Below, piece by piece: positions 1 through 10,566 of a DNA stretch of 64,000 nt. This stretch comes from Lichenicoccus sp964242335 (GTDB lineage: Bacteria; Pseudomonadota; Alphaproteobacteria; Acetobacterales; Acetobacteraceae), in contig CAXTAY010000003.1 of assembly GCA_964242335.1 (NCBI GenBank), forward strand, positions 124,001 through 188,000, in the 5' to 3' direction. Within the stretch, counting starts at the first letter, position 1. Each line of letters begins with the position of its first letter. The position numbers and the translations under genes were made by a program. The notes beneath the pieces were generated by a model. It did not search any database. It was not told the origin of the DNA and saw nothing but the letters and a program-made list of their open reading frames with translations.

Positions 1-347
1 GCCCAGCGGCGCGGGATCGCGACCGACTCGACCTGCGGCGGCGGCTCGGAGCCGCGCAGCCGGTCGAACAACGCGTCGGAGGGGATCTCGTCGTCGTGCA
101 GGAACAGCGACCACGGCGTCGCGACGCAGCGCCGCGTGAGGGCGACGGCCGCCTCGGTGCAGGAGAAGCCCTCCAGCGCCACGACCGGCGAACCGGCCCG
201 TCTCACGATCGCGGCCGTCGAGTCGCGGCTGCGGGAGTCGAGCAGCACCGTGGCGATGAAGCCGTGACGACGATAATGCTCCAGGACGCCGCCGATCCAG
301 GCTGAGCTGTCCCTGGTGGGGATGACGACGGTGACCCATGACGTCAT
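1..347 (-). CDS. Glycosyltransferase family 2, N-terminal part (runs off window)
   Basis: An open frame of 115 codons starts at ATG 347-345 and leaves the window at base 1 without a stop. The N-terminus MTSWVTVVIPTRDSSAWIGG is the usual first beta strand and nucleotide-sugar loop of GT-A, family 2 enzymes. The later segment SLFLHDDEIPSD resembles the region around the metal-binding acidic residues. Family 2 enzymes transfer a sugar from a nucleotide donor to polysaccharide, lipid or protein acceptors; the substrate cannot be told here. The gene is convergent with nothing visible and lies 92 bp from the IclR gene's end. The family call is fairly secure for a partial gene. Confidence 0.75.
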   Translation of the reverse strand, partial: MTSWVTVVIPTRDSSAWIGGVLEHYRRHGFIATVLLDSRSRDSTAAIVRRAGSPVVALEGFSCTEAAVALTRRCVATPWSLFLHDDEIPSDALFDRLRGSEPPPQVESVAIPRRW

Positions 348-439
348 GGCCTGTCCAGATGCGTCGCGATGATCGTTGGCCGCGATCCTGCCATAGCCGC
401 GCCGCCGCGACAGCCGCCCCACCCCCTATCATTCCGATG

Positions 440-1309
440 TCAGTCCCGGCGACACCAGCCGGGCAGGGCGCCGCCGAGCTGCGCCGTGATCGCGTCGGCC
501 CTCCGCCGCACCCGGTCGCCGAGCAGCGGGATGCGCTCGTCGGAGATGCGCGCCATCGGCCCGGAGACGGAGACCGCCGCCACTGCGGCCGCGTTCTCGT
601 TGAAGATGACGGCGGCGATGCAGCGCAAGCCGACGGCGTTCTCCTCGTCGTCGATGGCGTAGCCGCGCTCGCGTGTCCGGATCAGGTCCTCGCGCAGCGC
701 CGACGTCGTGGTGATCGTCTTGACCGTGACCCGCGGCAGGCCGCGGCGATGCAGGATGCGGGAGAGCTCGCTGTCCGGCAGCGCCGAGAGCAGCGCCTTG
801 CCGACGCTGGAGCAGTGCAGCGGCACCCTTGCACCGGGACGGGCGAAGGCGCGCATCATCTGCCGGCACTCGACCTGCGACAGGTAGATCGCCTCGAACT
901 GGTCCTCGACCGCCAGGTTCACGGTCTCCTCGCTCTCCTCCATCAGCGCGCGCATCTGCGGGCGCGCGCTGGCCACCAGGCTGCGCGTCTTGAGGAAGGC
1001 GTTGCCGGCGACGAAGGCCTGCACGCCCACCGACCACAGCCGCCGCTCGGCATCGAAATGCACGTAGCGCTCCTGCTCCAGCGTCGTCAGCAGCCGGTGC
1101 GCGGTGGAGGGCGACAGCCCGACCTGCTGCGCCACCTCGGTCAGCGTGATGCCCTCGTCGGCGGCCGCGAGCCGGTTCACGATGGTCAGCGCGCGCACCA
1201 GCGACTGCACCTGGTCGGAGCGCTCGACGGCGACGCGGGAGACCGGTTCGCGCCGCGCCGGCGCGACACCGGCCGGTTTCGTCGTCCGCGCGATGCCTGC
1301 TGTCCGCAC
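440..1309 (-). CDS. IclR-family transcriptional regulator
   Basis: This 289-residue protein has an N-terminal winged helix-turn-helix (about residues 33-90, with TLTEVAQQVGLSPSTAHRLL) followed by the IclR effector domain (about 105-280, with CSSVGKALLSALP and the ERGYAIDDEEN segment). IclR proteins commonly control glyoxylate, aromatic acid or sugar acid genes by binding small carboxylic effectors. The GTG start at 1309 has a strong GGGGAGG a few bases upstream. It is divergent from gcl, 217 bp away, so it probably regulates the glyoxylate operon, with glyoxylate a plausible effector. That role is inferred from position. Confidence 0.92.
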   Translation of the reverse strand: MRTAGIARTTKPAGVAPARREPVSRVAVERSDQVQSLVRALTIVNRLAAADEGITLTEVAQQVGLSPSTAHRLLTTLEQERYVHFDAERRLWSVGVQAFVAGNAFLKTRSLVASARPQMRALMEESEETVNLAVEDQFEAIYLSQVECRQMMRAFARPGARVPLHCSSVGKALLSALPDSELSRILHRRGLPRVTVKTITTTSALREDLIRTRERGYAIDDEENAVGLRCIAAVIFNENAAAVAAVSVSGPMARISDERIPLLGDRVRRRADAITAQLGGALPGWCRRD

Positions 1310-1398
1310 GCCTGCCTCCCCGGTGACCGTTCATCAAGGCTCAAGTTCCGCACTGCAGCAAACCGTCCCAGCACGAGGCGGCTCATGCGTGGAAAGGC

Positions 1399-1450
1399 GC
1401 AACATACTGAGATCGAACGGCTATACAATCCAGCTTCCGCATCGTGGGAA
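1399..1450 (+). promoter_or_regulatory. Candidate gcl promoter and IclR-type dyad
   Basis: In the divergent gap there is a -10-like TATACA at 1422-1427 with a poor -35-like GCAACA 17 bp before it. Just downstream lies TTCC-N8-GGAA (1435-1450), which resembles the half sites of IclR-family operators. The position between regulator and operon supports a control region, but the sequence match is weak. Confidence 0.25.
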
Positions 1451-1526
1451 AGATCCTGCGGATCCTCGTCAAGTCGCGTGCCGGGGCCGATGCTGCGATC
1501 GTCTGATGAGGCGGCGGGAGCGAACG

Positions 1527-3353
<1,827 letters not shown>

Positions 3354-3389
3354 CGCCGCCACGCCATCGCCGCCGCACCGGAGAGCCAG

Positions 3390-4196
3390 ATGCCCCGCTT
3401 CGCCGCCAACCTCACGATGCTGTTCACCGAGCTGCCGCCGCTGCAGCGCTTCGCCGCCGCCGCCGCGGCCGGCTTCGAGGCGGTCGAGTTCCTGTTCCCC
3501 TACGGGTTCGAGGTGTCGCGCATCGCCGAGGCGCTGTCGGCGCACCGGCTGCAGCTGGTGCTGCACAACCTCCCTGCCGGAGACTGGGAGGCCGGGGAGC
3601 GCGGCATCGCCTGCCACCCGTCGCGGGTCGGCGAGTTCCGCGCCGGGGTGGCGCGCGCGATCGAGTACGCGACGGCACTGCGCTGCCCGCGGGTGAACTG
3701 CCTCGCCGGCATCGCCCCGCCCGGCGAGAGCCTGGAGCTGGTGCTGAGCACGCTGGTCGAGAACCTGCGCTTCGCCGCCGGCGAGCTGCGGCGCGCCGGG
3801 ATCGAGCTGCTGCTCGAGCCCGTCAACACCCGCGACGTGCCCGGCTTCTTCGTCAGCCGCACCGATCAGGCGCTCGCGGTGCTCGATACGGTGGGTGCGG
3901 ACAACCTCAGGCTGCAGTTCGACATCTACCACGCCCAGGTGATGGAGGGCGACCTCGCCCGCACCCTGGAGGCCCGGCTCGGCCGCATCGGCCACCTGCA
4001 GGTCGCCGACAATCCCGGCCGGCACGAGCCGGGCACGGGCGAGATCAACTACCCCTACCTGTTCGCCCGCCTCGACGCGCTCGGCTACGCGGGCTGGATC
4101 GGCTGCGAGTACAGGCCCGCCGCGGCGACCGAGGCCGGGCTGGGCTGGCTCTCGTCGTACCTCCCTGCCGCCGCATCGCCGACACAAACATCCTGA
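3390..4196 (+). CDS. hyi: Hydroxypyruvate isomerase
   Basis: A 268-residue xylose-isomerase-like TIM barrel that interconverts hydroxypyruvate and tartronate semialdehyde. Recognisable features are the N-terminal RFAANLTMLFTE, the metal-ligand strands LLLEPVN (about 150-156), FDIYHAQVMEGD, HLQVADNPGRHEPGTGEINY and the C-terminal GCEYRP. It begins 36 bp after gcl, in the same direction, and is followed 17 bp later by the reductase gene. This gcl-hyi-reductase order is the standard glyoxylate assimilation arrangement. Length and motifs match the family. Confidence 0.95.
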   Translation: MPRFAANLTMLFTELPPLQRFAAAAAAGFEAVEFLFPYGFEVSRIAEALSAHRLQLVLHNLPAGDWEAGERGIACHPSRVGEFRAGVARAIEYATALRCPRVNCLAGIAPPGESLELVLSTLVENLRFAAGELRRAGIELLLEPVNTRDVPGFFVSRTDQALAVLDTVGADNLRLQFDIYHAQVMEGDLARTLEARLGRIGHLQVADNPGRHEPGTGEINYPYLFARLDALGYAGWIGCEYRPAAATEAGLGWLSSYLPAAASPTQTS

Positions 4197-4213
4197 ACCG
4201 GAGGGTCCGGCAC

Positions 4214-5113
4214 ATGAGCAAGATCGGTTTCATCGGCCTCGGCATCATGGGCCGTCCCATGGCCTCGCACCTGCTCGCGGGCGGCCACACCCTGCTGGTG
4301 CTGGCCCGCTCGCAGGCGGCGCCGGCGCTGCGCCAGCAGGGGGCGGAGACCTGCGAGACCGCGGCGGAGCTCGCGCGACGCGCCGAAATCGTGATCACCA
4401 TGGTCCCCGACACGCCGCAGGTCGAGGCGGTGCTGTTCGGCGAAGACGGCGTGGCGTCGGGGTTGTCGGCCGGCAAGATCGTCGTCGACATGAGCTCGAT
4501 CGCGCCGCTCGCGACCAAGCAGATCGCGGGCCGCATCAACGCGCTCGGCTGCGACTATCTCGACGCGCCGGTCTCCGGCGGCGAGGTCGGCGCCAAGGCG
4601 GCCAGCCTGACCATCATGGTCGGCGGGCCGCCACGCGCCTTCGACGCGGTGAAGCCGCTGTTCGAGCTGATGGGCAAGAACATCACCCTGGTCGGCGGCA
4701 ACGGCGACGGCCAGACCACCAAGGTCGCCAACCAGATCATCGTGGCGCTGACCATCGAGGCGGTGGCGGAGGCGCTGCTGTTCGCCTCCAAGGCCGGTGC
4801 CGATCCGGCGCGGGTGCGCCAGGCGCTGATGGGCGGTTTCGCCGCCTCGCGCATCCTGGATCTGCACGGCGAGCGCATGGTCTCGCGCAACTTCGCGCCC
4901 GGTTTCCGCATCGAGCTGCACCAGAAGGACCTCGAGCTCGCCCTCTCCGGCGCCCGCGCGCTCGGCGTCAGCCTGCCGAACACGGCGAGCTGCCAGCAGC
5001 TTTTCAACGCCGCCGCGGCGGCCGGCGGCGCCGGCTGGGACCATTCGGCGATGGTGCGGGTGCTGGAGAAGCTGGCCTGCCACGAGATCGGCGGCGACGC
5101 CGCGGCGGCGTAG
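4214..5113 (+). CDS. garR: 2-hydroxy-3-oxopropionate (tartronate semialdehyde) reductase
   Basis: NAD(P)H-dependent reduction of tartronate semialdehyde to D-glycerate. The 299-residue protein has the N-terminal Rossmann motif GFIGLGIMGRPMA, the substrate-binding DAPVSGGEVGA (about 118-127) and catalytic Lys170 in TTKVANQ, all typical of beta-hydroxyacid dehydrogenases of the GarR/GlxR type. The ATG at 4214 follows GGAGGG at the end of hyi. The stop is 3 bp before the glycerate kinase start, so the two are probably translated together. Whether it should be called garR or glxR cannot be settled from sequence alone. Confidence 0.94.
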   Translation: MSKIGFIGLGIMGRPMASHLLAGGHTLLVLARSQAAPALRQQGAETCETAAELARRAEIVITMVPDTPQVEAVLFGEDGVASGLSAGKIVVDMSSIAPLATKQIAGRINALGCDYLDAPVSGGEVGAKAASLTIMVGGPPRAFDAVKPLFELMGKNITLVGGNGDGQTTKVANQIIVALTIEAVAEALLFASKAGADPARVRQALMGGFAASRILDLHGERMVSRNFAPGFRIELHQKDLELALSGARALGVSLPNTASCQQLFNAAAAAGGAGWDHSAMVRVLEKLACHEIGGDAAAA

Positions 5114-5116
5114 GCG

Positions 5117-6385
5117 ATGTCCGAGCGCGACCTGCTGCTGCGCATGTTCCGGGCCGCCGTCGCCGCCGCGGCGCCGGAGCTGTGCCTGCCGCCGCACCTG
5201 CCGTCGCCGCCCCGGGGGCGCACGGTGGTGGTGGGTGCCGGCAAGGCCGCTGCGGCGATGGCCCACGTGGTGGAGCGGCACTGGCCGGCGGACCGCGCGC
5301 TGTCCGGGCTGGTGGTCACCCGCTACGGGCACGGGGTGGGCCCGCTCGCGCGGATCGAGGTGGTGGAGGCGAGCCATCCGGTGCCGGACGAAGCGGGCGA
5401 GGTCGCGGCCGGCCGCATGCTGCAGCTGGTGCGCGGCCTGGGTCCGGACGACCTGGTGCTGTGCCTGATCTCCGGCGGCGGCTCGTCGCTGCTGGCGCTG
5501 CCGGCACCGGGGCTGGAGCTCGCCGACAAGCAGGCGGTCAACCGCGCGCTGCTGCGCAGCGGTGCGGGCATCCACGAGATCAACTGCGTGCGCAAGCACC
5601 TGTCGGCGATCAAGGGCGGCCGGCTGGCGCAGGCGGCGGCACCGGCGAGGCTGGTGACGCTGCTGATCTCGGACGTGCCCGGCGACGACGCCTCGGTGAT
5701 CGCGTCCGGCCCCACGGTGCCCGACCGCAGCACGCTGGCCGACGCGCGCGCGGTGCTGGCGCGCTGGCGCATCGAGCCGACGCCGGCGGTGCTGGCGCGG
5801 CTGCACGACCCCATGGCGGAGACGCCAAAGCCCGGCGACGCCGTCTTCGCGCACGCGCGGACCGTGATGGTGGCGAGCCCGCAGGCGTCGCTGGAGGCGG
5901 CCGCGGCGCTGGCCCGCGCGGCCGGCGTCGTGCCGGTGATCCTGGGCGACGCGATCGAGGGGGAGGCGGCCGAGGTCGCCCGGGTGATGGCCGGCATCGC
6001 CCGACAATGCGCGCTGCACGGCCAGCCGGCGGCAGCACCGTGCGTGCTGATCTCCGGCGGCGAGACCAGCGTCACCGTGCGCGGCGGCGGCCGCGGCGGC
6101 CGCAACGCCGAGTTCCTGCTCGGGCTCGCGGTGGCGCTGGACGGCCATCGCGGCATCCACGCGATCGCCTGCGACACCGACGGCATCGACGGCACCGAGG
6201 ACAACGCCGGCGCGCTGCTCTCGCCCGACAGCCTGGCGCGGGCGGGCTCGCTCGGCGTGCGGGCCCGCGACCGGCTCGCGGACAATGACGGCTACGGTTT
6301 CTTCTCGGCGCTCGATGACCTGGTGGTCACCGGGCCCACATGCACCAACGTGAACGATTTCCGTGCGATCCTGATCCGCACCTGA
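5117..6385 (+). CDS. ttuD: Glycerate kinase, DUF4147/MOFRL type (TtuD-like)
   Basis: A 422-residue protein of the MOFRL/GckA family, which phosphorylates D-glycerate, usually to 2-phosphoglycerate; older annotations call it hydroxypyruvate reductase. Visible features are VVVGAGKAAAAMA at about 36-48, LCLISGGGSSLL at about 115-126, LISDVPGDDASVIASGPT and the C-terminal MOFRL segment with GRGGRNAEFLLGLA and the DTDGIDGTEDNAGA stretch. It closes the route from glyoxylate to central metabolism in this operon. The start is 3 bp after the reductase stop. Confidence 0.9.
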   Translation: MSERDLLLRMFRAAVAAAAPELCLPPHLPSPPRGRTVVVGAGKAAAAMAHVVERHWPADRALSGLVVTRYGHGVGPLARIEVVEASHPVPDEAGEVAAGRMLQLVRGLGPDDLVLCLISGGGSSLLALPAPGLELADKQAVNRALLRSGAGIHEINCVRKHLSAIKGGRLAQAAAPARLVTLLISDVPGDDASVIASGPTVPDRSTLADARAVLARWRIEPTPAVLARLHDPMAETPKPGDAVFAHARTVMVASPQASLEAAAALARAAGVVPVILGDAIEGEAAEVARVMAGIARQCALHGQPAAAPCVLISGGETSVTVRGGGRGGRNAEFLLGLAVALDGHRGIHAIACDTDGIDGTEDNAGALLSPDSLARAGSLGVRARDRLADNDGYGFFSALDDLVVTGPTCTNVNDFRAILIRT

Positions 6386-6430
6386 ACCAACACGAACGCG
6401 GCGGGAAACGCCGCGCAGCGGAGGAACATC

Positions 6431-7921
6431 ATGCTGCACATGCCGATACCCGACGAGTCCGTGCTGTCGCGGCGCGCCGAGATCGTCGCTGCCCTCCGGC
6501 GCATCGTCCCGGGCGAGGGGGTGATCGACGCCGAGGAGGAGCGCCGCGTCTACGAGAGCGACGCCCTCAGCGCCTACCGTACCCTGCCGCTGGTGGTGGT
6601 GCTGCCGGAGACCACCGAGCAGGTGGCCCGCATCCTGCGCTACTGCAGCGATGCCGGGGTGAAGGTGGTGCCGCGCGGCGCCGGCACCTCGCTTTCCGGC
6701 GGCGCGCTGCCGCTGGAGGACGGGGTGCTGCTCGGCATGGGCAAGTTCCGGCGCATCCTGGAGGTCGACATCGCCAACCGCTGCGTGGTGGTTCAGCCCG
6801 GGGTGACCAACCTCGGCATCACCCACGCGGTGCAGGATCGCGGCTTCTACTATGCGCCCGACCCGTCGAGCCAGATCGCCTGCACCATCGGCGGCAACGT
6901 CGCCGAGAACTCGGGCGGCGTGCACTGCCTGAAATACGGGCTGACCACCAACAACGTGATCGGCATCGAGATGGTGACGATGCAGGGCGAGGTGATCCGG
7001 CTCGGCGGCAAGCATCTCGACAGCGCCGGCTACGACCTGCTCGGCGTGATGGTCGGCTCCGAGGGCCTGCTCGGCGTGGTGACCGAGGTGACGGTGCGCA
7101 TCCTGCCCAAGCCGCCGGGCGCGCGGGCGCTGCTGATCGGCTTTCCCTCCATCGCCGGTGCCAGCGAGGCGGTGGCGGCGGTGATCGGCGCCGGCATCAT
7201 CCCCGGCGGGATGGAGATGATGGACCGGCTGGCGGTGCAGGCCGCGGAGGCGTTCGCGCATGCCGGCTACCCGCTCGACGCCGAGGCGCTGCTGATCGTC
7301 GAGCTGGATGGCTGCGAGGCGGAGCTGGACCACCTGATCGCCGCGGTGGAGGCGATCGCGGCCGCGCACGGCGCCACCACCTGCCGGGTCAGCCGCAGCG
7401 AGGAGGAGCGGCTGCTGTTCTGGGCCGGACGCAAGGCGGCGTTCCCCGCCGTCGGCCGGCTGTCGCCCGACTATTTCTGCATGGACGGCACCATCCCGCG
7501 CCGCCGCCTCGGCGACGTGCTCGCGCGCATGAAGCAGATGGAGGGCGAGTACGGCCTGCGCGTCGCCAACGTGTTCCATGCCGGCGACGGCAACCTGCAC
7601 CCGCTGATCCTCTACGACGCCAACCGGGAGGGCGAGCTGGAGCGCGCCGAGGCGTTCGGCAACGACATCCTGCGGCTCTGCGTCGAGGTCGGCGGCGTGC
7701 TGACCGGCGAGCACGGCGTCGGCGTCGAGAAGCGCGACCTGATGGGCACGATGTTCGACGCAGCCGACCTGGACCAGCAGATGCGGCTGAAATGCGCCTT
7801 CGATCCGGCCAGCCTGCTCAACCCCGGCAAGGTGTTCCCGCAGCTCTGCCGCTGCGCCGAGCTGGGTCGCGTGCACGTCCATGCCGGCCAGGTCCGCTTC
7901 CCCGAGCTGCCGCGCTTCTAG
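6431..7921 (+). CDS. glcD: Glycolate oxidase, FAD-binding subunit GlcD
   Basis: The catalytic flavoprotein of the GlcDEF complex, which oxidises glycolate (and often D-lactate) to glyoxylate and feeds electrons to the respiratory chain. The 496 residues match the usual length of about 499. The FAD-binding PCMH domain is at about 50-230 (VVPRGAGTSLSGGALP, then DPSSQIACTIGGNVAENSGG). The C-terminal FAD-oxidase domain has NVFHAGDGNLHPLI and LTGEHGVGVEKRDLM. An AGGAA-type ribosome site precedes the ATG. It is followed directly by glcE and glcF. Confidence 0.96.
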   Translation: MLHMPIPDESVLSRRAEIVAALRRIVPGEGVIDAEEERRVYESDALSAYRTLPLVVVLPETTEQVARILRYCSDAGVKVVPRGAGTSLSGGALPLEDGVLLGMGKFRRILEVDIANRCVVVQPGVTNLGITHAVQDRGFYYAPDPSSQIACTIGGNVAENSGGVHCLKYGLTTNNVIGIEMVTMQGEVIRLGGKHLDSAGYDLLGVMVGSEGLLGVVTEVTVRILPKPPGARALLIGFPSIAGASEAVAAVIGAGIIPGGMEMMDRLAVQAAEAFAHAGYPLDAEALLIVELDGCEAELDHLIAAVEAIAAAHGATTCRVSRSEEERLLFWAGRKAAFPAVGRLSPDYFCMDGTIPRRRLGDVLARMKQMEGEYGLRVANVFHAGDGNLHPLILYDANREGELERAEAFGNDILRLCVEVGGVLTGEHGVGVEKRDLMGTMFDAADLDQQMRLKCAFDPASLLNPGKVFPQLCRCAELGRVHVHAGQVRFPELPRF

Positions 7922-7950
7922 CTGCCATCCCGTCTTCAGGAGTGCCCGGC

Positions 7951-9198
7951 ATGACCGTGTTCCGACCGTCCGACGCCGCCGAGCTGCAGCAGGTCGTAGC
8001 CTCGGCCGCCGCCGCCTCGCAGCCGCTCGAGATCGTCGGCGGCGGCAGCAAGCGCCGGCTCGGCCGCGCGGAGCGTCCCGAGCACGCGCTCGAGCTCGGC
8101 GCATTGCGCGGCATCGTCGACTACGATCCTGCCGAGCTGGTGCTCACCGTCCGCGCCGCCACGCCGCTGTCGGAGGTGGCGCTGCAGCTCGCCGCACACC
8201 GGCAGATGCTGGCGTTCGAGCCGCCGGACTGGCGCGGCCTGCTGGGCAGCGACGCCGAACCGACCGCCGAACCGACCGCCGAACCAACCCTGGGCGGCGT
8301 GATCGCGTGCAACCTGTCCGGGCCGCGCCGGGTGCGCGCCGGTGCGGCCCGCGACCATCTGCTGGGCTTCTCGGCGGTGAATGGCTGGGGCGATGCCTGG
8401 AAGGCCGGCGGCCGCGTGGTCAAGAACGTCACCGGCTACGACATGTGCAAGCTGCAGGCCGGCGCCTTCGGCACGCTGTCGGTGCTCACCGAGCTCTCGC
8501 TGCGCGTGCTGCCGCGGCCCGAGACCGGCTGCAGCCTGCTGCTGACGGGCCTCGACGACCACGCCGCGGTCGGAGCCCTGGTCTCCGCCCTGAATTCCGA
8601 GCACGAGGTCTCCTCGGCCGCCCACCTGCCGGCCGCGGCGGCGGCCCGCTCGTCGGTGCCGGAGGTGGCCGAGGCAGCGCAGGGCGCCGCCGTGACCGTG
8701 CTGCGGCTCGAGGGGCCGCAGCCCTCGATCGCGTATCGCGCGGCCGCACTGGAGCGCGTGCTCGGCGCGGCGCATCGCCTGCCGGCGGCGGCGAGCGACG
8801 CGCTGTGGGCGGAAATCGGCGCGGCGCACACGCTGCTCGGCGGCGCCGGCATCGTGTGGCGGGTGTGCCCGACCCCCTCGGCCGCTCCGCAGGTGCTGCA
8901 CCGGGTGCGCGATGCGCGGCCGGGCACGGAGGCGTTCTACGACTGGGGTGGCGGCCTGCTCTGGCTCGGACTCGACGCGGGAGCGGCCGGTGCGGACGGC
9001 GGCGCGTGCCTGATCCGTGCCGCCCTGCGCGAGGTCGGCGGACACGCGACCCTGATCCGCGCGCCCGAGGCGATGCGGGCGGCGGTCGCCGTGTTCGAGC
9101 CCTCCGAAGGCGCGCTGGAGGCTCTCGCCCGCCGGGTGAAGGGCAGCTTCGACCCCAGGGGCATCCTCAACCCAGGCCGCATGCAGCAGGGAGACTAG
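7951..9198 (+). CDS. glcE: Glycolate oxidase subunit GlcE
   Basis: The second FAD-binding subunit of glycolate oxidase, 415 residues. It has a shorter PCMH-type domain (IVGGGSKRRLGR at about 29-40, GGVIACNLSGPRR, GGRVVKNVTGYDMCKLQAGAFG) and the typical end FDPRGILNPGRM. The ATG at 7951 follows CAGGAG. Oddly, residues 102-113 are three tandem copies of Ala-Glu-Pro-Thr encoded by a triplicated 12-base unit, just before the conserved GGVIACN strand. The stop is 4 bp before the glcF start codon. Confidence 0.94.
   Translation: MTVFRPSDAAELQQVVASAAAASQPLEIVGGGSKRRLGRAERPEHALELGALRGIVDYDPAELVLTVRAATPLSEVALQLAAHRQMLAFEPPDWRGLLGSDAEPTAEPTAEPTLGGVIACNLSGPRRVRAGAARDHLLGFSAVNGWGDAWKAGGRVVKNVTGYDMCKLQAGAFGTLSVLTELSLRVLPRPETGCSLLLTGLDDHAAVGALVSALNSEHEVSSAAHLPAAAAARSSVPEVAEAAQGAAVTVLRLEGPQPSIAYRAAALERVLGAAHRLPAAASDALWAEIGAAHTLLGGAGIVWRVCPTPSAAPQVLHRVRDARPGTEAFYDWGGGLLWLGLDAGAAGADGGACLIRAALREVGGHATLIRAPEAMRAAVAVFEPSEGALEALARRVKGSFDPRGILNPGRMQQGD
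8254..8289 (+). repeat. In-frame 12-bp tandem triplication within glcE
   Basis: The unit GCCGAACCGACC occurs three times in a row (8254-8265, 8266-8277, 8278-8289; the third copy has one change). The reading frame is kept, giving AEPT three times in a loop region ahead of a conserved strand. Confidence 0.9.
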
Positions 9199-9202
9199 CA
9201 TC

Positions 9203-10498
9203 GTGCAGACCCGCTTCACCCCGACCCAGCTCGCCGACCCCGACACCGCGGAGTCCGCCAAGATCCTGCGTGCCTGCGTGCATTGCGGCTTCTGCACCGC
9301 GACCTGCCCGACCTACGCGCTGCTCGGCGACGAGCTCGACAGCCCGCGCGGCCGCATCTACCTGATCAAGGACATGCTGGAGAACGACCGCCCGGCCACC
9401 GAGAAGGTGGTCAAGCACGTCGATCGCTGCCTGTCCTGCCTGAGCTGCATGACCACCTGCCCGTCCGGGGTGAACTACATGCACCTGGTCGACCATGCCC
9501 GGCAGCACATCGAGAAGACCTACGTGCGCCCGTGGCCCGACCGCGCCATGCGCCGCCTGCTGGGCCTGGTGCTGCCGCGGCCGCTGCTGTTCCGCGCGGC
9601 ACTGGAGGCGTCGCGGCTCGGCCGGCCGTTCGTCCGCCTCGCACCTCGCCTGATCCCCCGGCCGCTGCGCGGCCTGCTGGCGCTGGCGCCGGCTCGGGTG
9701 CCGCGAAGCTCCCCGGTCGATCGGCCGCAGGTGTTCCCGGCACTCGGCAAGCGGGTCAGACGGGTGGCGATCCTCAACGGCTGCGCCCAGCGCGTGCTGG
9801 CGCCGCAGATCAACGAGGCGACGATCCGGCTGCTGACCCGGCACGGCTGCGAGGTGGTGGTGGCGCGCGGCGCCGGCTGCTGCGGCGCGCTGACGCATCA
9901 TCTGGGGCAGGAAGGCAATAACGCCGCCAGCGCCAACATCCTGGCCTGGGACCGGGAGATCCGTGCCGGCGGCCTCGATGCGATCGTGATCAACGCCTCG
10001 GGCTGCGGCACCACGGTCAAGGATTACGGCTTCATGTTCCGCGAGGACCCGGTGCTCGCCGGGCCGGCGTGCGCCGTCTCGGCCATGGCGCGCGACATCA
10101 CCGAGCTGATGAGCGAGCTCGGGCTGCGCACGCCGGTGGTCGCGACCGGGCAGCGCGTCGCCTACCACAGCGCCTGCTCGCTGCAGCACGGCCAGCAGGT
10201 CCGTGCGGAGCCGAAACGGCTGCTCGCCGCGGCCGGCTTCGAGGTGGTCGACGTGCCCGAGGGCCATCTCTGCTGCGGCTCCGCCGGCACCTACAACCTG
10301 CTGCAGCCGGAGATCGCGGGGCAGCTGCGCGACCGCAAGGTGGCAAACATCGAGCGCACCGCCCCCGACCTGGTCGCCGCCGGCAACATCGGCTGCATCA
10401 CCCAGATCGCGTCGGGCAGCAGGCTGCCGGTGATCCACACGGTGGAGCTGCTGGACTGGGCTACCGGCGGCCCCAGGCCGGAGCGTGTTCCGCACTGA
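9203..10498 (+). CDS. glcF: Glycolate oxidase iron-sulfur subunit GlcF
   Basis: The Fe-S subunit that passes electrons from GlcDE to the quinone pool. Two [4Fe-4S] cysteine motifs are visible near the N-terminus (CVHCGFCTATCP at about 28-39 and CLSCLSCMTTCPSG at about 77-90). Two CCG-type cysteine-rich domains follow (RGAGCCGALTHH and LCCGSAGTYNLLQP). The start is GTG 9203, with an AGGGAG ribosome site inside the end of glcE. At 431 residues it is slightly longer than E. coli GlcF. The permease gene follows after 68 bp. Confidence 0.96.
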   Translation: MQTRFTPTQLADPDTAESAKILRACVHCGFCTATCPTYALLGDELDSPRGRIYLIKDMLENDRPATEKVVKHVDRCLSCLSCMTTCPSGVNYMHLVDHARQHIEKTYVRPWPDRAMRRLLGLVLPRPLLFRAALEASRLGRPFVRLAPRLIPRPLRGLLALAPARVPRSSPVDRPQVFPALGKRVRRVAILNGCAQRVLAPQINEATIRLLTRHGCEVVVARGAGCCGALTHHLGQEGNNAASANILAWDREIRAGGLDAIVINASGCGTTVKDYGFMFREDPVLAGPACAVSAMARDITELMSELGLRTPVVATGQRVAYHSACSLQHGQQVRAEPKRLLAAAGFEVVDVPEGHLCCGSAGTYNLLQPEIAGQLRDRKVANIERTAPDLVAAGNIGCITQIASGSRLPVIHTVELLDWATGGPRPERVPH

Positions 10499-10566
10499 GA
10501 ACCATCGCGACATCAACGAGAAACCAACGAGAAACCAACAAGAGACGACGAGCAGGGGAGGAACCG

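Noticed and set aside
4085..8104. 1339-codon minus-strand open frame
   Set aside because: It lies opposite hyi, the reductase, kinase and glcD genes. Its composition (His/Arg/Ala/Gln) and lack of any motif mark it as a mirror of GC-rich codons.
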